From positions 1 through 7,396 of the forward strand of contig DPBN01000410.1 of the NCBI GenBank assembly GCA_003516955.1: DNA of 7,396 nt, written 5' to 3'. The translations under genes were made by a program, and so were the position numbers. The notes beneath the pieces are model-generated. The model was not told the DNA's origin and made no database searches. It worked only from the letters and a program-made list of their open reading frames with translations. This document shows positions 1-7,094 of this stretch, one piece after another. How positions within the stretch are numbered: position 1 is the first letter of the stretch; each line of letters opens with the position of its first letter. This stretch comes from Armatimonadota bacterium. GTDB lineage: Bacteria > Armatimonadota > Fimbriimonadia > Fimbriimonadales > Fimbriimonadaceae.

Positions 1-742
1 CTCCAGCATCCTCAGCAAGAAGCTGGCCGGCGGATCGCCCCGAGTGCTGCTCGACGTCAAGTGCGGCTCTGGGGCCTTCCGCCACAGCCTGCAGGAGGCC
101 ACCGAACTGGCGGTCGCCCTGCGGGCCGTCGGCGCCGAGGTCGGCATAGAGGTGCGCCCGGTGATTACCGACATGGACCAGCCCTTGGGCCGCGCCGTGG
201 GCAACGCGCTGGAGGTTCGAGAGGCGCTGGAGGTCCTTCGGGGCGAGCTCGACAGTCGGTTCGCGCGGTTCTGCCTGGAGCTCGCCGCCCGCGCGCTGGC
301 TCTGTGCGGCTTGGACGCGGCGTCGGCCGAGAGGGCGCTGCGCTCTGGCTCCGCCTTGGAACGGGCCTTGGTATGGCTCGAAGCCCAAGGCGCCGATCTC
401 CGGCAGTTCGACGAGGGACGCGGGCTCCCGGCCGCTCCGGTCGTGCGAGAGGTTCCGGCCCCGGCTTCGGGCTGGGTCCGCCGCGTGGATGCGCGAACGG
501 TCGGAAACGTTGCGATGCGGCTCGGGGCAGGAAGGTTGCACAAATCCGATCGGATCGACCCGCGCGTGGGTGTGGAGGTGCTCGTCGCGGTCGGGAGCCG
601 AGTGGAGCGGTCGCACCCGGTCTTCCGCGTCCATGCCGCCTCCGAGCCGGACGCCGACCACGCCAGAGAGAGCCTGCTGAGGGGGCTGGAGCTGTCCGAG
701 ACTCCGACCGAGCCTCGACCGACGGTGCTGCTGGAACCTTAG
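1..742 (+). CDS. deoA: Thymidine / pyrimidine-nucleoside phosphorylase, C-terminal part (5' end outside window)
   Basis: This enzyme family splits thymidine (and uridine in the broader pyrimidine-nucleoside type) with phosphate, giving free base and (deoxy)ribose-1-phosphate in cytosolic nucleoside salvage. The reading frame is open from base 2 and gives 246 residues before TAG. It begins SSILSKKLAGG, then shows LLDVKCGSGAF, a family signature (usually DVKxGxGAF), followed by ITDMDQPLGRAVGNALEV, also highly typical. From about residue 140 it has the PYNP C-terminal domain, with GWVRRVDARTVGNVAMRLGAGR and a barrel-like end (DPRVGVEVLVAVGSRV). Full-length members are about 430-440 residues, so roughly 190 N-terminal residues, including the phosphate-binding and most base-binding residues, lie left of the window. 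For that reason deoA-type and pdp-type cannot be separated and the symbol is provisional. A GTG at position 44 is internal, not the start. The HAD gene follows after 20 bp on the same strand, suggesting co-transcription. Confidence 0.93.
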   Translation, partial: SSILSKKLAGGSPRVLLDVKCGSGAFRHSLQEATELAVALRAVGAEVGIEVRPVITDMDQPLGRAVGNALEVREALEVLRGELDSRFARFCLELAARALALCGLDAASAERALRSGSALERALVWLEAQGADLRQFDEGRGLPAAPVVREVPAPASGWVRRVDARTVGNVAMRLGAGRLHKSDRIDPRVGVEVLVAVGSRVERSHPVFRVHAASEPDADHARESLLRGLELSETPTEPRPTVLLEP

Positions 743-762
743 CGGGTAGCATCCGTTCCGGC

Positions 763-1437
763 ATGCGGATTCCGAAGGCCCTGATCTTCGACATGGATGG
801 CACCATCGTCGACAACATGCGGTGGCACGCGATCGCCTGGCTCGCGCTGTTCGAGGACCAAGGGTGTCCGACGACCGAGGAGGAGTTCTACAAGACGGCG
901 GGATTCACGTCCGCCGAGGTGGTGCGCCACTTCATCTCTCCGGACTTGCCCGAGGAGGAGATTCGCTGCCTCGCGCGCCAGAAGGAGTTTCTGTACAGGT
1001 TTCTGTACAAGGACCATATCAAACCGGTTCCGGGGCTCCGCCGACTGCTGCGGGACGCCCGTGCCCACGGCTGCAAGCTCGCCCTGGCGACGGCGGCGGG
1101 CGACCGGAACATCCGCTTCACCCTGAAGCACCTCCAGCTGGAGAACGAGTTCGACGCCATCGCTGGAGCCTCGGAGGTGCAGCGCGGCAAGCCGGAGCCC
1201 GACATCTTCCTGCTGGCCGCCCGCAAGCTGCAGGTGGAGCCGGCCGAGTGCGTCGTGTTCGAGGACGGCCGCCCCGGCGTTCAGGCGGCGCGCAGGGCCG
1301 GAATGGGCTCCGTCGCGGTGGCCACCGTGCATCCGGCCGAGGAGTTGCAGAGCTGGCCGGAGGTGGACCTGGTCATCCGCGACTTCCGAGAGGTCACCGT
1401 GCCGAAGCTCGCTCGCGTGCTGCCGTCCAACCGCTGA
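763..1437 (+). CDS. HAD-superfamily hydrolase, subfamily IA, beta-phosphoglucomutase-like
   Basis: This is a 224-residue cytosolic HAD phosphatase or phosphomutase. All four HAD motifs are visible. Motif I is FDMDGTIVDN (nucleophile D10, acid/base D12). Motif II is the T110 in ALATAAGDRN. Motif III is K143 in RGKPEPDIF. Motif IV is VVFEDGRPGVQAARRAGM with E167 and D168 as Mg2+ ligands. Residues from about 16 to 88 form the helical C1 cap typical of the beta-PGM/phosphoglycolate phosphatase group. Length matches the family (about 215-230). The ATG at 763 is chosen because the core begins nine residues later; the upstream open frame overlaps the phosphorylase and has no homologous sequence. The Shine-Dalgarno is weak, so translation may depend on coupling to the upstream gene. 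The cap loop reads KTAGFTSAEVV, where many sugar-phosphate mutases have Arg after the Gly, so true beta-phosphoglucomutase activity is doubtful. The substrate is unknown; a sugar phosphate linked to nucleoside salvage is an inference from position. Confidence 0.92.
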   Translation: MRIPKALIFDMDGTIVDNMRWHAIAWLALFEDQGCPTTEEEFYKTAGFTSAEVVRHFISPDLPEEEIRCLARQKEFLYRFLYKDHIKPVPGLRRLLRDARAHGCKLALATAAGDRNIRFTLKHLQLENEFDAIAGASEVQRGKPEPDIFLLAARKLQVEPAECVVFEDGRPGVQAARRAGMGSVAVATVHPAEELQSWPEVDLVIRDFREVTVPKLARVLPSNR

Positions 1438-1444
1438 CGCCGCC

Positions 1445-2869
1445 CTATAGGCCGACCAGGAAGGCGCCCACGGCCTCGGACCAGGCGATCCACGGCCCCG
1501 GATAGAGCCCGATCAGAACCGTCAGGGCCACGCACACGCCGATCGCGACGGCCACCGGCGCAGGCACCAACACCCGCTCCGCGTTCTCGGGCGCGGCGTG
1601 GATGTACATCCTTTTGGCGACCAGCAGATAGTAGTACAGGGATACCGTGCTCATCACCGCGCCGAGCAGCACCAGCCACCACAGCCCAGACCGCATGCCT
1701 GCGGAGAACAGCAGGAACTTGCCCACGAACCCGGCGAGCGGCGGAATCCCTGCCAGGGAGAGCAGGAACACGAGCATCGCGAAGGACAGCAGGGGGGCCC
1801 TCCGCGACAGGCCGTCGTAGTTCTCCAGCGCGTGCGAGTCGGTCGCCTCGCCCACCGCGTATACGCAGAGGAAGGCCCCCACGTTCGCGAAGACGTACAG
1901 CAACAGGTACAGGCCCACGGCGGAGAGTCCCTCCCCGCTGGCGGCGGCCACGGCGATCAGCAGAAAGCCCGCCTGCGCGATCCCCGAATACGCCAACAGC
2001 CGCTTGACGTTCGTCTGGACGATCGCCACGAAGTTGCCGAACGCCATCGAGAGCACCGCCAGGGCACCGACGAACACGACCCAGGCCTCGCTCCGCCCCG
2101 GGAGGACGAGCAGCAACAGGCGCCCGATGGCGAGGAACCCGGCGGCCTTGGAGGCGGTCGACAGATACGCCGACACCGGAGACGGCGCGCCCTCGTACAC
2201 GTCGGGAGCCCACAGGTGGAACGGCGCGGCGGCGATCTTGAACGCCAGGCCCACGAGGATCAGGGCCATGCCGATCCACGCGTAACCGGGCGCCAAGCCC
2301 TGGAAAGCCTCGTTCAGGTCCGCGAACCGCGTGGATCCGGCGGCCCCGAAGACCCAGCTCACGCCGAAGAGGAACACCGCGCTCGAGGTGCCCGCGACCA
2401 CGAGATACTTCAAGGCGGCCTCGGCGGAGCGGTCCCTGTTGCGGTCGTAGCCCGCGAGCACGAACAGGGTCAGCGTCGACACCTCCAGGCTCAGATAGAG
2501 CATCAGGAGGCTCCCGGAGGCGACCAGAAACATCAGCCCGACCGTGGAGATCAACAGCAGGGCGTAGTACTCGCCCCGGTACGGACCCGAAGTCGAGGCC
2601 AGACAGACCAGCGCGCAAGCGGCCGCGAACAGCGCGCAGAAGAACGCCGTGGCGGAATCCCAAACGTACATCCCGTTCCACAGCGAGCCCTCGCGCGGCA
2701 CGAGGAGGCACAGGGCCAAGGCCGCGCACGAACCCAGGAAGGCCACCCACCCCGCCTCGGGGTGGGCGCCCGGCCGCTCGCCTCGGATTCCGGCCAAGAG
2801 CAGAACCAGAAGCGCGAACCCCGTCATCACCAGTTGGGGCGCCAGCAACGACCAGTCGACTTGCGGCAT
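1445..2869 (-). CDS. nuoN: NADH-quinone oxidoreductase subunit N
   Basis: NuoN is one of three antiporter-like proton channels in the membrane arm of complex I. The 474-residue product is almost entirely hydrophobic helices (about 14 expected in the family). Key charged residues sit where expected: E129 in LYLSLEVSTL (TM5), K154 in AALKYLVV, K211 in AFKIAAAPFHLWAPDVYEGAP (broken TM7), K241 in STASKAAGF (TM8), and K384 in PPLAGFVGKFLLF (TM12), where NuoN carries Lys and NuoM/NuoL-type channels differ. The motif VQTNVKRLLAYSGIAQAGF is diagnostic for NuoN. The ATG at 2869 follows GGAG by 8 nt and lies 2 nt after the nuoM stop. The same frame stays open far upstream through nuoM, but that part is not protein-like. 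It is the last gene of the nuo operon and ends tail to tail with the HAD gene, with 7 bp between the stops. Confidence 0.97.
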   Translation of the reverse strand: MPQVDWSLLAPQLVMTGFALLVLLLAGIRGERPGAHPEAGWVAFLGSCAALALCLLVPREGSLWNGMYVWDSATAFFCALFAAACALVCLASTSGPYRGEYYALLLISTVGLMFLVASGSLLMLYLSLEVSTLTLFVLAGYDRNRDRSAEAALKYLVVAGTSSAVFLFGVSWVFGAAGSTRFADLNEAFQGLAPGYAWIGMALILVGLAFKIAAAPFHLWAPDVYEGAPSPVSAYLSTASKAAGFLAIGRLLLLVLPGRSEAWVVFVGALAVLSMAFGNFVAIVQTNVKRLLAYSGIAQAGFLLIAVAAASGEGLSAVGLYLLLYVFANVGAFLCVYAVGEATDSHALENYDGLSRRAPLLSFAMLVFLLSLAGIPPLAGFVGKFLLFSAGMRSGLWWLVLLGAVMSTVSLYYYLLVAKRMYIHAAPENAERVLVPAPVAVAIGVCVALTVLIGLYPGPWIAWSEAVGAFLVGL

Positions 2870-2871
2870 GC

Positions 2872-4341
2872 TCACAGCTCCATCCCCAGCGTCCTCAGGC
2901 CGTGGTTGATCAGGTCGACGAGCGGCCTTGGCCACAGGCCGACGATCAACAGCAGGGAGGCCAGCGACACCAGCGCGACCCACTCGGTACGGGAGGCGTC
3001 GGTCAAATCCTGCCACTTGTCGGACATCGGCCCGAGGAACACCTTCTGCACCAGCCGGAGCACGTATACCGCCGTGACGACCACCCCGGTCACCGCGACC
3101 GCGACCACCACGGGATACCGGGCGAACGTGCCCAGGAACACCAGCGTTTCGGCCACGAACCCGCTGGTGCCGGGCAGGCCGAACGACGCCAGGCCGCCCA
3201 CGGTGAACGCGACGGCGATGCCCGGCATCCTTCTGGCGAATCCGCCCATCGCCAGGATGTCCCTGGTATGCGCCTTCTGGTACACGAGCCCGACCAGCGC
3301 GAAGAACAGCCCCGTCATGATGCCGTGCGACACCATCTGCATCACTGCGCCGGCCATCCCGACCGGCGTGAGGCTGGCGATGCCGAGCATGACGACGCCC
3401 ATGTGGCTCACGCTGGAGTAGGCGATCACGTACTTGAGGTCGGTCTGGCCCATCGCCGAGAACGCGCCGTAGACGATGTTGATCGCGGCGATCGTCGCCA
3501 CCAGGGGCATCAGGCCGGGCGCGACTTCGGGGAACATCGCGACGCACGTTCGGATCACCCCGTAGGCGCCCAGCTTCATCAGCACGCCCGCGTGCAGCAT
3601 CGACACCGCCGTCGGCGCGGAGGCGTGGCCGTCCGGGGACCACGTATGGAACGGGAAGATGCCGGCCAGTACCCCGAAGCCGACGTAGAACGCCAGGAAC
3701 AGCGCCCTCTGCAGCCCGAGGCCCAGCTGCGAGCCGCCAGACAGCTCCACCATGTCGAACGTGTGCCGCGGATCCAGATGGTACAGAGCGAGGATCCCCG
3801 TGAGGATGAACGCGCTGCCCAGCATGAGGTACAGCGTCAGCTTCATCGCCGAGTATTCCTTGCGCCCCGTGCCCCAGATGCCGATCAGCAGGTACATCGG
3901 CAGCACGGCGATCTCGTAGAACAGGAACAGGAAGAACAGGTCCAGGGCGACGAACACGCCGAACACGCCGGTCACGAGGAACATCAGCAGGGTGAGGAAC
4001 TCCTTGCAGCGCTCCTCGAGTGTCCACGAGGCGAACACGCCCGTCACGATGATCACGCCCGTGAGCAAGAGCATCGCGATGCTGATGCCGTCCGCGCCGA
4101 GGCTGTAGCGGATGCCCAGGCTGGTGATCCAAGAATAGGTTTCCCGGAACTGGAAACCGCCCGCCTGGCCGTCGTACAAAGCCCAAGCGACGCAGGAGAG
4201 CACCAGGCTCACCAGGCCGGATGCCAGAGCCACGACGCGGGCCGCCGTCTTCCGCTCGGGAGGGATCGCGAGAAGCACCAGACAGCCGACGAACGGCGCC
4301 AGCACGATGATCGACAGAAGGTGATCCAGAACCAGGCTCAC
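2872..4341 (-). CDS. nuoM: NADH-quinone oxidoreductase subunit M (TM7 lysine replaced by Leu)
   Basis: NuoM is the middle antiporter-like proton channel of complex I. The product has 489 residues, close to the usual 490-510, with about 14 membrane segments. Conserved features include E143 in FYEIAVLPMYLLIGIWG (TM5), K167 in SAMKLTLY, K256 in HAGVLMKLGAYG (TM8), K303 and the SHMG motif in TDLKYVIAYSSVSHMG, H340 in MVSHGIMTGLFF, and E399 in PGTSGFVAETLVFLG (TM12). The exception is TM7: in GFGVLAGIFPFHTWSPDGH, L225 occupies the place of the lysine (K234 in E. coli NuoM). The start is GTG at 4341, overlapping the nuoL TGA (GTGA), with GGGAGG 9 nt upstream. No in-frame ATG precedes it near the homologous N-terminus; the longer open frame to 4551 overlaps nuoL and is a shadow. 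It is translationally coupled to nuoL before it and nuoN after it. Confidence 0.97.
   Translation of the reverse strand: MSLVLDHLLSIIVLAPFVGCLVLLAIPPERKTAARVVALASGLVSLVLSCVAWALYDGQAGGFQFRETYSWITSLGIRYSLGADGISIAMLLLTGVIIVTGVFASWTLEERCKEFLTLLMFLVTGVFGVFVALDLFFLFLFYEIAVLPMYLLIGIWGTGRKEYSAMKLTLYLMLGSAFILTGILALYHLDPRHTFDMVELSGGSQLGLGLQRALFLAFYVGFGVLAGIFPFHTWSPDGHASAPTAVSMLHAGVLMKLGAYGVIRTCVAMFPEVAPGLMPLVATIAAINIVYGAFSAMGQTDLKYVIAYSSVSHMGVVMLGIASLTPVGMAGAVMQMVSHGIMTGLFFALVGLVYQKAHTRDILAMGGFARRMPGIAVAFTVGGLASFGLPGTSGFVAETLVFLGTFARYPVVVAVAVTGVVVTAVYVLRLVQKVFLGPMSDKWQDLTDASRTEWVALVSLASLLLIVGLWPRPLVDLINHGLRTLGMEL
2878..2881 (-). promoter_or_regulatory. Probable ribosome binding site of nuoN
   Basis: GGAG on the minus strand with an 8-nt spacer precedes the ATG at 2869. 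It is short, and overlaps the last codons of nuoM. Re-initiation after the nuoM stop may contribute. Confidence 0.5.
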
Positions 4342-6218
4342 GGCATGATCCCTCCCAGCGCGCCGGTCGCCGCCAGGCCGACCAGGGCCGCGGCGACGAC
4401 CGCCATCAGCGCCAGCACGGCGGCGTAGAACTGCGGCTGACCGTTGGTGAAGCTGCCGAGCAGCCGGCCGAACAAGGCGCAGATCCATGCCGCGAGGTTC
4501 ACCAGGTTGTCGACCACGTTGCGGTCGAACCACGCGACCAAGCCGCCCCAAGCCACCGCGGCGCGCGCCACGCCCTTCTCATAGAAGTCGTCGATGTACC
4601 ACTTGTTGGCCAGAAAGCTGTAGAGGGGCCGAGGGAGGCGCGCGACCGGGTCGCTGGCAGGCTCCTTCCTGTAGAGGGCCACCCCGAGAATGATCCCCGC
4701 CAGAGCCGCCGCCAAGCCCAAAGCCGCCACGCCCAGATCGAGGCCATGGGCGTGCCGCCCCGGCTCCAGCAGGGCCGTCAGGAAGGGATCCCCAGGCAGG
4801 TTCAACGCGCCGCCGACCGCCGCGGCCACCGCCAGCAACGCCAGCGGCACCGTCATCCAGGGCGACGACTCCCTGGCGTGGGAGGCCCCGCTCGCGCGCG
4901 GCTCCCCGGCGAACGCCAGGAACCAGAGCCGGGTCATGTAGAAGGCGGTCATCGTAGCGACGGCCACCGCCAGGGCGAACAGCACCGGCTGCGACCTTAC
5001 ACTGGCGAGAATCTCGTCCTTCGACCAGAACCCCGCGAACGGGAACACCCCGGCCAGAGCGAGCGACCCGACGATGGTCGTCCAAGAGGTCAGTGGCATC
5101 CGCCGATGAAGCCCGCCCAGGTTCAGCAGGTTCTGCTCGTGGTGGCAAGCGTGGATCACGCTGCCCGCGCACAGGAACAGCAGCGCCTTGAAAAAGGCGT
5201 GCGTCGTCAGGTGGAACATCCCGACGGTGATCCCGCCCAGCCCCAAGCCAAGCATCATGTAGCCCAGCTGGCTGATCGTCGAGTAGGCGAGCACCTTCTT
5301 GATGTCCGTCTGGACCAGGGCGATGGTGGCGGCCATGAGGGCCGTGAATCCGCCGACCCACGCGACCGTCGCCAAGGCCGCCGGCGCAGCGTGGAACAGG
5401 AAGAAGAGCCGGGCCACCAGGAACACGCCGGCCGCGACCATCGTGGCCGCATGGATCAGCGCCGAAACCGGAGTCGGACCCTCCATCGCGTCGGGCAGCC
5501 ACACGTGCAACGGGAACTGCGCGCTCTTCCCCACCGCGCCGAGGAACACAAGCAGCGGCACCAGGTTCGCGAACGCCGATGCGGAGAGGAACACCGGCTT
5601 GAGGTTGCCGGACTGAACCAGCTTCTCCAGCGCCACGATCTCGAACGTGTGCGCGGAGTTCCACAGCAGGATGATCGCGACCAACAAACCGAGGTCACCG
5701 AAGCGCGTCACGATGAACGCCTTCTTCGCCGCGTTGGCCGGCGCACGGTTGCGGTACCAGAAGCCGATGAGCAGGTACGAGCAGATTCCCACGAGCTCCC
5801 AGCAGATGTAGATCAGAAGCAGGTTGTCGGCCAGCACGAGGCCCAGCATCGCGGCCGCGAACAGCCCCAGATAGGTGAAGAAGCGGGCGAACCCGTCGTC
5901 GCCCCCCATGTATCCCACGGAGAACACCTGCACGAGCAGCGCGACGCTCGCCACCACCAGCAGCATCAGCGCGCTGAGCCCGTCCAGCAGGAACCCGGCG
6001 GACACCCGGAAGCTCCCGATGGCGAGCCACTCCAGCTGACCGGTCTGCGTGCCGACCTCGCGCACGGTGGAGAAGGCCGCCAGGGACAGCGCGAGGCTCG
6101 CGGCCGTCGCCAGGATCACGGGGAACGCGGCCACCCGCCGGTTGTCCCTTCTCGCCACGAACAGCAACGCCGTCGCGGCGGCGGCGAAGGCCGGAAGCAG
6201 CGGAATCCAGGCGACCAT
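4338..6218 (-). CDS. nuoL: NADH-quinone oxidoreductase subunit L
   Basis: NuoL is the most distal antiporter-like proton channel of the complex I membrane arm. The 626-residue product has the expected length for a NuoL with its C-terminal lateral helix. The channel residues known for the family are all present: E141 in YICWELVGICSYLLIGFWY (TM5), D175 in TRFGDLG, K231 in GAVGKSAQFPLHVWLPDAMEGPTPVSALIH with H256, H336 and H340 before K344 in HLTTHAFFKALLFL, and the K400-D401 pair in FAGFWSKDEIL (TM12). The motif DIKKVLAYSTISQLGYM is also typical. Residues from about 495 include the segment leading to SFLANKWYIDDFYEKGVAR, the usual landmark before the lateral amphipathic helix, and the protein ends with a final membrane helix (about 597-620). 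The ATG at 6218 shares its A with the nuoK stop (TGATG). Purine-rich AGGGG lies just upstream. The 3' end overlaps nuoM by 4 nt. Confidence 0.98.
   Translation of the reverse strand: MVAWIPLLPAFAAAATALLFVARRDNRRVAAFPVILATAASLALSLAAFSTVREVGTQTGQLEWLAIGSFRVSAGFLLDGLSALMLLVVASVALLVQVFSVGYMGGDDGFARFFTYLGLFAAAMLGLVLADNLLLIYICWELVGICSYLLIGFWYRNRAPANAAKKAFIVTRFGDLGLLVAIILLWNSAHTFEIVALEKLVQSGNLKPVFLSASAFANLVPLLVFLGAVGKSAQFPLHVWLPDAMEGPTPVSALIHAATMVAAGVFLVARLFFLFHAAPAALATVAWVGGFTALMAATIALVQTDIKKVLAYSTISQLGYMMLGLGLGGITVGMFHLTTHAFFKALLFLCAGSVIHACHHEQNLLNLGGLHRRMPLTSWTTIVGSLALAGVFPFAGFWSKDEILASVRSQPVLFALAVAVATMTAFYMTRLWFLAFAGEPRASGASHARESSPWMTVPLALLAVAAAVGGALNLPGDPFLTALLEPGRHAHGLDLGVAALGLAAALAGIILGVALYRKEPASDPVARLPRPLYSFLANKWYIDDFYEKGVARAAVAWGGLVAWFDRNVVDNLVNLAAWICALFGRLLGSFTNGQPQFYAAVLALMAVVAAALVGLAATGALGGIMP
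4351..4356 (-). promoter_or_regulatory. Ribosome binding site of nuoM
   Basis: GGGAGG on the minus strand lies 9 nt before the GTG at 4341, within the last codons of nuoL (LGGIMP). It supports the GTG start overlapping the nuoL stop, in the absence of any suitable ATG. Confidence 0.7.
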
Positions 6219-6532
6219 CAGCCCCTCATTCCTCCCACGTCCTCAATGTCCACGTTTCGGAATCTGCGGAACACGCCGAGCACGATCGCCAAGGCCAGCG
6301 CCGTCTCGCAGGCCGCGACCAGGATGATCACCGTGACGAACACCGGCGCCTCCAGACTCTGCACCCACTTGTAGCGCCAGAAGGCCAGCAGGTTCAGGTT
6401 CGCGGCGGCGAACATCAGCTCCAGCCCCATCAACACCGCGATCGCGTTGCGCCGAGCCAGAGCCCCGTACAGCCCGAGGCTAAACAGAATCGCCGCGACG
6501 ACGAGCCATGCCTGCAGCGGCAGCGTCTGCAC
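6218..6532 (-). CDS. nuoK: NADH-quinone oxidoreductase subunit K
   Basis: NuoK is a small three-helix subunit (related to MrpC) that links the quinone/NuoH region to the antiporter-like channels. The product has 104 residues, normal for the family. It keeps both membrane glutamates essential for proton translocation in E. coli: E38 in LMGLELMFAAANLNLLAF (E. coli E36) and E76 in ILVAACETALALAI (E. coli E72). The C-terminus RRFRNVDIEDVGGMRG closely matches the usual NuoK end. The start is GTG at 6532: the homologous N-terminus begins here and a perfect AGGAGG sits 6 nt upstream. The first 53 nt overlap the 3' end of nuoJ in another frame, an unusually long overlap for these genes. The stop overlaps the nuoL start by one base. 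Confidence 0.96.
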   Translation of the reverse strand: MQTLPLQAWLVVAAILFSLGLYGALARRNAIAVLMGLELMFAAANLNLLAFWRYKWVQSLEAPVFVTVIILVAACETALALAIVLGVFRRFRNVDIEDVGGMRG

Positions 6533-7094
6533 TCTTCTCCTCCTCCCTCGCCTGATCGATCAGCCTCTTCCTCTCCAAACCCACGACCTCGGACCGGGCC
6601 TTCTTGTCCGAACGGGCCAGGTACACCGCCCCGACGAGCGCACCGAGCAGCATCAGCGACGCGACCTCGAACGGCAGCAGATACTCCGTCAGGAACGCCT
6701 CTCCCACCCGCCTGGTGAGACCGACGGGCACGGAGGGCGGCGGCTCGGGGTTGCCGGCCGTGCGGGCCCCGGCCAGGCACAGCCCGAGGAACAGAACCGC
6801 GGCCGCCGCGCCGAAAGCCCCCAGGCGGTTGAACTCCGTCCGATCCGGGCGCATCACCTCGCGGGTCAGCATCAGAACGAACAGAACCGTGATCGGGATC
6901 GCCCCAGAGTAGATGAGCAGCTGCACGGTGAACAGCAGCTCGTTGCCCAACAGCAGGAACAGGAGGGCCACACCGAAGAACGTCGGCATCAGCCAGAAGG
7001 CGGCGTGAACCAGGTTCCGGCAACGGACCACCCAGTACCCGGACACCAGGGTGATCAGACTCAGCAGCGCGAACAGCGCGACCTCCTGGCTCAT
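6480..7094 (-). CDS. nuoJ: NADH-quinone oxidoreductase subunit J
   Basis: NuoJ is a five-helix membrane subunit of complex I that packs against NuoK, NuoA and NuoH. The product has 204 residues. TM1 starts about residue 5, TM2 contains AAFWLMPTFFGVALLFLLLGNELLF, TM3 is VQLLIYSGAIPITVLFVLML with the conserved Y62-x-G64-A pattern, TM4 is around 93-110, and TM5 is PFEVASLMLLGALVGAVYLAR, a good family signature. After TM5 comes a charged tail of about 43 residues (ARSEVVGLERKRLIDQAREEEKSAD and onward), whose end overlaps nuoK. P67 within TM3 is noted separately. The ATG at 7094 overlaps the nuoI stop (ATGA) and has GGAGG 7 nt upstream; the open frame continues upstream over nuoI but does not resemble NuoJ there. 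Confidence 0.95.
   Translation of the reverse strand: MSQEVALFALLSLITLVSGYWVVRCRNLVHAAFWLMPTFFGVALLFLLLGNELLFTVQLLIYSGAIPITVLFVLMLTREVMRPDRTEFNRLGAFGAAAAVLFLGLCLAGARTAGNPEPPPSVPVGLTRRVGEAFLTEYLLPFEVASLMLLGALVGAVYLARSDKKARSEVVGLERKRLIDQAREEEKSADAAAAGMARRRGDSV
6539..6544 (-). promoter_or_regulatory. Ribosome binding site of nuoK
   Basis: On the minus strand AGGAGG is followed by a 6-nt spacer (AGAAGA) and GTG. It is a full anti-Shine-Dalgarno match and decides the GTG at 6532 as the nuoK start. It lies inside the nuoJ coding region, in the codons for the Glu run of REEEK. Confidence 0.8.

Noticed and set aside
44..742. GTG at 44 as start of a short phosphorylase-like gene
   Set aside because: The frame is open to the left edge and the upstream residues SSILSKKLAGG match the interior of the full enzyme, so the gene is cut by the window, not truncated.
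1333..1360. CCGGCC/GGCCGG inverted repeat inside the HAD gene, a possible terminator for the nuo operon
   Set aside because: The stem is only 6-7 bp with a loop of about 16 nt and no T-tract on either strand; expected by chance in GC-rich coding sequence.
1598..3421. 607-codon open frame on the + strand opposite nuoN and nuoM
   Set aside because: The product is rich in Arg, His, Gln, Glu and Pro with no recognisable domain. It is the expected antisense shadow of GC-rich hydrophobic genes whose own frames give excellent NuoN and NuoM proteins.
1445..4186. 913-codon frame that could be read as a long N-terminal extension of NuoN
   Set aside because: Only the last 474 residues are NuoN. The upstream part is an out-of-frame reading of nuoM, and nuoN has its own ATG and GGAG right after the nuoM stop.
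2902..4428. 508-codon open frame on the + strand opposite nuoM
   Set aside because: Low-complexity His/Arg/Gln/Glu-rich antisense shadow of nuoM; no motif.
2872..6218. Possible expanded complex I with an extra pumping subunit (two NuoM or two NuoL)
   Set aside because: Only one each of NuoL, NuoM and NuoN is present, in standard order and of standard length; no additional antiporter gene lies between them.
4746..6374. 542-codon open frame on the + strand opposite nuoL and part of nuoK
   Set aside because: Same Arg/Gln/His/Glu-rich shadow composition; it spans the nuoL/nuoK junction, with no ribosome site or family resemblance seen.
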